Origin: Bacteroidota bacterium
Lineage (GTDB): Bacteria; Bacteroidota; Bacteroidia; Chitinophagales; Chitinophagaceae
DNA: 35,317 bases
Reading direction: 5' to 3'
NCBI GenBank assembly: GCA_030706685.1
Contig: JAUZOA010000060.1
Location: 1 to 35,317 of the forward strand
Position 1 is the stretch's first letter. Every line of letters starts with the position of its first letter. Below, piece after piece: positions 32,251 through 35,317 of the stretch. The position numbers and the translations under genes were made by a program. The notes beneath the pieces were generated by a model. It worked only from the letters and a program-made list of their open reading frames with translations. It made no database searches and had not been told where the DNA came from.

Positions 32251-35200
32251 TTATTGTGGCGACACCGTTCGGGTATACTCATTTATTTTATGATTACCAT
32301 TATCAGTATATAGCTGGTTTACTTCATTCATGCGGCCGGAAGGAGGCGCAACTGCGTTGATACTGATTTGCGTTCCGCTACTATGATAAATTCTGAGCGT
32401 TTTGGTAGCCACATCGAGGGTCCAGCCCGGTTGATTCAAATCAGACCGGTGAGGCAAAGCCACCCCATCGGCAGTCACAACAACAGGAGTGAACGCAACA
32501 TGTAAAACATCTGTAGCACTGCTATCGTATGTTGTATAGTTTATACTGTTGGTACCATAAGTAATCGTTTTGACCACAGAGCTGCTACGCAGTAAATGCG
32601 TTTGATTGGATGGCGACCATTCTGGCACTGCCCCCATTCCTGTCATGAAGTGTCGTATATAATCGCCGTAGCCATCAGAAAACCACTGGTTAGCATTACT
32701 CTCTGATCCGTATAAGAGGCCATCAATTACCACACCATTGGTTCTGGCCATATAACTTGCAAAATTGAAAGACCTGTAAGCTTTTTCTTTAGCAACCAAA
32801 TCACCAGTTTTTTCATAAAGCAATGCGTTGACAGAAGCATAACGCGAAGTGTGGCTGCCACACACCCAGGGAAAGACCGGTGTTTGCTCTTCCATGGTTG
32901 TAGCACCAAATAAAGTCTGGACAAATATAGATTCTACCCAGCTCAATATCCCACGGACATGGGTTTCCCAGTTAGGATCAAATTCCGGGTGCTGAAGCAG
33001 GTAGCGCGCCGTCATATTGGCATCATATTGATTGAAATTGGTATTGTAGGTTTGTTGAACAGAGACATCCTCAAAATATTGCGTCCAGACGTTATTTTGC
33101 ATCGGGTAAGTCATCAACCAGTTCCAGGCGCTGGTACGTGCAGTCTGGTAAGCAGCAGTATTGCCTAGGCCCGCAGCAATCAAACCATCCAATAAAGAAA
33201 TCGGTCCGATTACATCCGCACAATAATCTTCTACAACAGTATTATCATGGGCATTGACACGGAAAGGCCAGGGAGATTGACTCGAAGTACCTATCCGAAT
33301 CTTACTGCTCAGGATATTGGCTGCCTGTATCGCAGCATCTCTGAAACGGGTATTACCGTCATATTTATAAAGTTGCAGCCACGCAAACCCTAATTCCCCA
33401 ATTTTATCAGGTTCCAGGTTACCTACACCATCTGCCTGGGGTGCACCGCCGTATGTTAGCGAACCAAATCGGCCTTCTGAATAGGGAACATTTGCCCAAC
33501 TATCGGTAGCGGTTGTCATGCCGTGATCGAGGTGCCAAAGAGCAACATTTTCGGCAAGTTGCATGACACTCGCATTACCCGAATATTGATAATATTTTAA
33601 TGCTGATTCAGTCAGCATCGCATACATGCTAGCTGGATTATGATCCCAATCCACCACCTGCTGGGTATTCGGATTAAGGTAACTACGGCTATAGTAAGCA
33701 GGTTTGCCCGTCAAAGGATCGTTTGGAACACTATTTAAAAGATAATTCCACGCAAGTTTTACCACAGAATCATAACCTTCTGCTGGATTAGGGGTCCACG
33801 AAACGATCTTGCCACCGGCATCTGCCAATACAGTGTGACCATTTAAAGTACCCAGTGGAGAAGCGAGATTTGCTACGGTGAAAGTGTTGTCTGTGGATGT
33901 CGCTGGGGTTCCGCTTGAATTGCCTGAGATAACCCGGTAATGATAGAGTGTGCCGGGATTTAATCCATTAAGAATCTGGGAATGTGAAGTAACCAAGGCG
34001 GAATCGACAAGTGTAGAAAGTCCATACGCAGTGGTTGTACCATAATTTACCTGCGAATTGGCCGGTATATTGGTCGTCCAATTTATAACCGAAGAACCCG
34101 AAGTGATTGAACTTACAGAAATTCCTGAGATTACCGGAGTAGTGTTAGCAATTGTTACATTGACATCGGTCGCTACAGTTATGTTCCCTGCGGCATCACG
34201 GGCCCGGGCAGACAGGGTATGCATACTACCATTGGAGAGTAAACTGGTATTCCAGGACACAGTGTACGGCGCCGTTAAAACTTCTGTTCCCAGATTAAAA
34301 CCATCCAACAGGAACTGAACACCCACAACTCCTATATTATCACTGGCATTAGCGGTAACATTAATGGTTCCCGATACATTTCCGGCCACAGGAGCTGTAA
34401 TGCTAACGGTTGGTGATATGGTATCCGGTGGATTGTTTACTGTAACCATCACTGAATCCAGCGCGGTGTTTCCGGCAGCATCTCTTGCCTTGGCCATTAA
34501 TTTATAATTGCCATTGGAAACACTGACGGTATTCCAGGAAACCGAATAAGGCGCTGAGATATCTTCCGCTCCGAGATTTGTACCATTCAACAGGAATTGT
34601 ACCCCTACCACTCCGATATTATCATTTGCATTTGCGGCGACATTAATAGTTCCTAAAACTTCTCCGGCTGCTGGCGATGTCATAGTAACTGTCGGGGGTA
34701 TCGTGTCCGGTGGATTGTTGAGAACATTCACGATTACCGGTGAAGATGTCTGAATGTTCCCTGCAGCGTCTCTCGCTTTCGCGGTCAAGGTATAGCTGCC
34801 GTCGGCCACAGTAGTTGTATTCCAGGTAAATGAATAAGGAGATGTCAGTACCTCTGTTCCAAGATTAGACCCGTTCAATAAGAATTGTACCCCAACCACT
34901 CCCACATTATCGGTTGCATTGGCCGTGACACTAAGGGTTCCTGCAACAGTACCTGCCGCCGGCGCTGTAATATTTACTGTTGGCAATTGCGTGTCGTTAT
35001 TCACTGTAACCAACACACCCGTTGACGTTGTTGTATTACCCGCAGCATCTCTTGCTTTGGCTGTCAATGTATGATTACCGTTTGTAGCCGTAGTAGTATT
35101 CCAGGAAACAGAATAAGGTGAACTAATATCTTCTGCTCCCAATACATTTCCATCCAAAAGGAATTGTACTCCCGCTACGCTTACATTATCCGTCGCTGTC

Positions 35201-35317
35201 GCCGTTACATTGATCGTTCCGGTTACCGGTGAATTATTGGCCGGACTGGAAATACTTACCACCGGCGCCGTATTATCAATTCCGATAGGTGTGTTCATAT
35301 CGGTCTGTATCTCGGCC
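32251..35317 (-). CDS. Large secreted modular protein: Ig-like repeats, Fn3, helical C-terminal domain (5' partial)
   Basis: 1021 residues visible; the frame is open to the right edge. The first residues, AEIQTDMNTPIG, look like the end of a LamG/concanavalin-type lectin domain. Numbering from Met at 35298, four Ig-like domains follow (10-103, 107-196, 202-289, 296-384), each with DNxxVxGVQFLLxG and KARDAAGN motifs of bacterial Ig type, then an Fn3 domain (388-476). The C-terminal part (about 487-930) is helical with many Trp and Tyr (WDHNPASMYAMLTESALKYY, WPFRVNAHDNTVVEDYC) and looks like an alpha/alpha-toroid of a glycan-active enzyme, not a family I can name. A short beta-rich end follows without a recognisable T9SS sorting domain. 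Probably cell-surface or secreted glycan binding or degradation. Confidence 0.8.
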   Translation of the reverse strand, partial: AEIQTDMNTPIGIDNTAPVVSISSPANNSPVTGTINVTATATDNVSVAGVQFLLDGNVLGAEDISSPYSVSWNTTTATNGNHTLTAKARDAAGNTTTSTGVLVTVNNDTQLPTVNITAPAAGTVAGTLSVTANATDNVGVVGVQFLLNGSNLGTEVLTSPYSFTWNTTTVADGSYTLTAKARDAAGNIQTSSPVIVNVLNNPPDTIPPTVTMTSPAAGEVLGTINVAANANDNIGVVGVQFLLNGTNLGAEDISAPYSVSWNTVSVSNGNYKLMAKARDAAGNTALDSVMVTVNNPPDTISPTVSITAPVAGNVSGTINVTANASDNIGVVGVQFLLDGFNLGTEVLTAPYTVSWNTSLLSNGSMHTLSARARDAAGNITVATDVNVTIANTTPVISGISVSSITSGSSVINWTTNIPANSQVNYGTTTAYGLSTLVDSALVTSHSQILNGLNPGTLYHYRVISGNSSGTPATSTDNTFTVANLASPLGTLNGHTVLADAGGKIVSWTPNPAEGYDSVVKLAWNYLLNSVPNDPLTGKPAYYSRSYLNPNTQQVVDWDHNPASMYAMLTESALKYYQYSGNASVMQLAENVALWHLDHGMTTATDSWANVPYSEGRFGSLTYGGAPQADGVGNLEPDKIGELGFAWLQLYKYDGNTRFRDAAIQAANILSSKIRIGTSSQSPWPFRVNAHDNTVVEDYCADVIGPISLLDGLIAAGLGNTAAYQTARTSAWNWLMTYPMQNNVWTQYFEDVSVQQTYNTNFNQYDANMTARYLLQHPEFDPNWETHVRGILSWVESIFVQTLFGATTMEEQTPVFPWVCGSHTSRYASVNALLYEKTGDLVAKEKAYRSFNFASYMARTNGVVIDGLLYGSESNANQWFSDGYGDYIRHFMTGMGAVPEWSPSNQTHLLRSSSVVKTITYGTNSINYTTYDSSATDVLHVAFTPVVVTADGVALPHRSDLNQPGWTLDVATKTLRIYHSSGTQISINAVAPPSGRMNEVNQLYTDNGNHKINEYTRTVSPQ
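34141..35271 (-). repeat. Four tandem Ig-domain coding repeats of about 280 bases
   Basis: Four copies of about 90-95 codons are recognisable at both DNA and protein level. Copies 2 and 4 share LGTEVLT(S/A)PY; copies 1 and 3 share LGAEDIS(S/A)PYSVSWNT. This alternation suggests that the array grew by duplication of a two-domain unit, not of one domain. Confidence 0.85.

Noticed and set aside
34141-35271. Regularly spaced DNA repeats considered as a CRISPR-like or satellite array
   Set aside because: The period of about 280 bases and the preserved reading frame show tandem Ig domains in a protein.

Overview
The window looks like chromosomal DNA from a Bacteroidota bacterium, most likely of the Chitinophagaceae. 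I infer this from the gene content (DUF6089-like and PorT-like outer-membrane barrels, free-standing ORF6N proteins, a GH3-family protein, a four-helix-bundle protein), from promoter-like TAnnTTTG boxes, from moderate GC, and from weak or absent Shine-Dalgarno sequences. Several genes appear to start at TTG. I see no rRNA, tRNA, CRISPR array, integrase or transposase. Family calls are from sequence recognition only; no database was searched.

Layout. 1-860: end of an NfeD-like gene followed by a slipin. 900-2140: two tandem ORF6N-domain paralogues. 2330-3990: two outer-membrane beta-barrel proteins. 4250-6060: a TetR regulator with matching palindromes before it and before the next gene, a hotdog thioesterase, and a small secreted protein of unknown function. 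6070-9310: a large hairpin, then a secreted helical protein and a Prc-type S41 protease in one operon. 9430-17230: a molybdenum-hydroxylase locus, with a membrane protein and a THEP1-like NTPase (overlapping genes) divergent from xdhA-xdhB, then an MFS transporter and xdhC. 17237-19590: a cupin, a large hairpin, pnuC, an Hsp20 chaperone and a NadR-type kinase; pnuC and the kinase together suggest nicotinamide riboside salvage. 19600-24400: envelope genes (LTA-synthase-like sulfatase fold, PAP2 phosphatase, MtgA transglycosylase), an unknown protein and a LysE exporter. 24410-30550: GH3 protein, a GT2 fused to a degenerate sugar-transferase module, inositol monophosphatase, the four-helix-bundle gene and thiL. 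30550-32154: a lipoprotein S41 peptidase-like protein. 32251-end: a large secreted modular protein running off the right edge.

How parts work together. XdhA carries two [2Fe-2S] centres and FAD, XdhB carries the molybdopterin site, and XdhC is the usual cofactor-insertion chaperone. The residues that distinguish purine-oxidising enzymes from aldehyde oxidases appear present, so xanthine or hypoxanthine is the likely substrate. The divergent membrane protein/NTPase pair may serve this enzyme, but that is inference from position.

The most unusual structure is a dispersed short repeat (core TACGAAGTAC). Two perfect 18-bp copies in inverted orientation bracket the four-helix-bundle gene between suhB and thiL, and related copies lie beside GH3 and between the GT2 gene and suhB. 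This looks like a small mobile or amplified unit without a transposase of its own. A second oddity is a GGCAATA-type intergenic repeat whose inverted copy encodes the lipoprotein signal peptide of the S41 protein after thiL.
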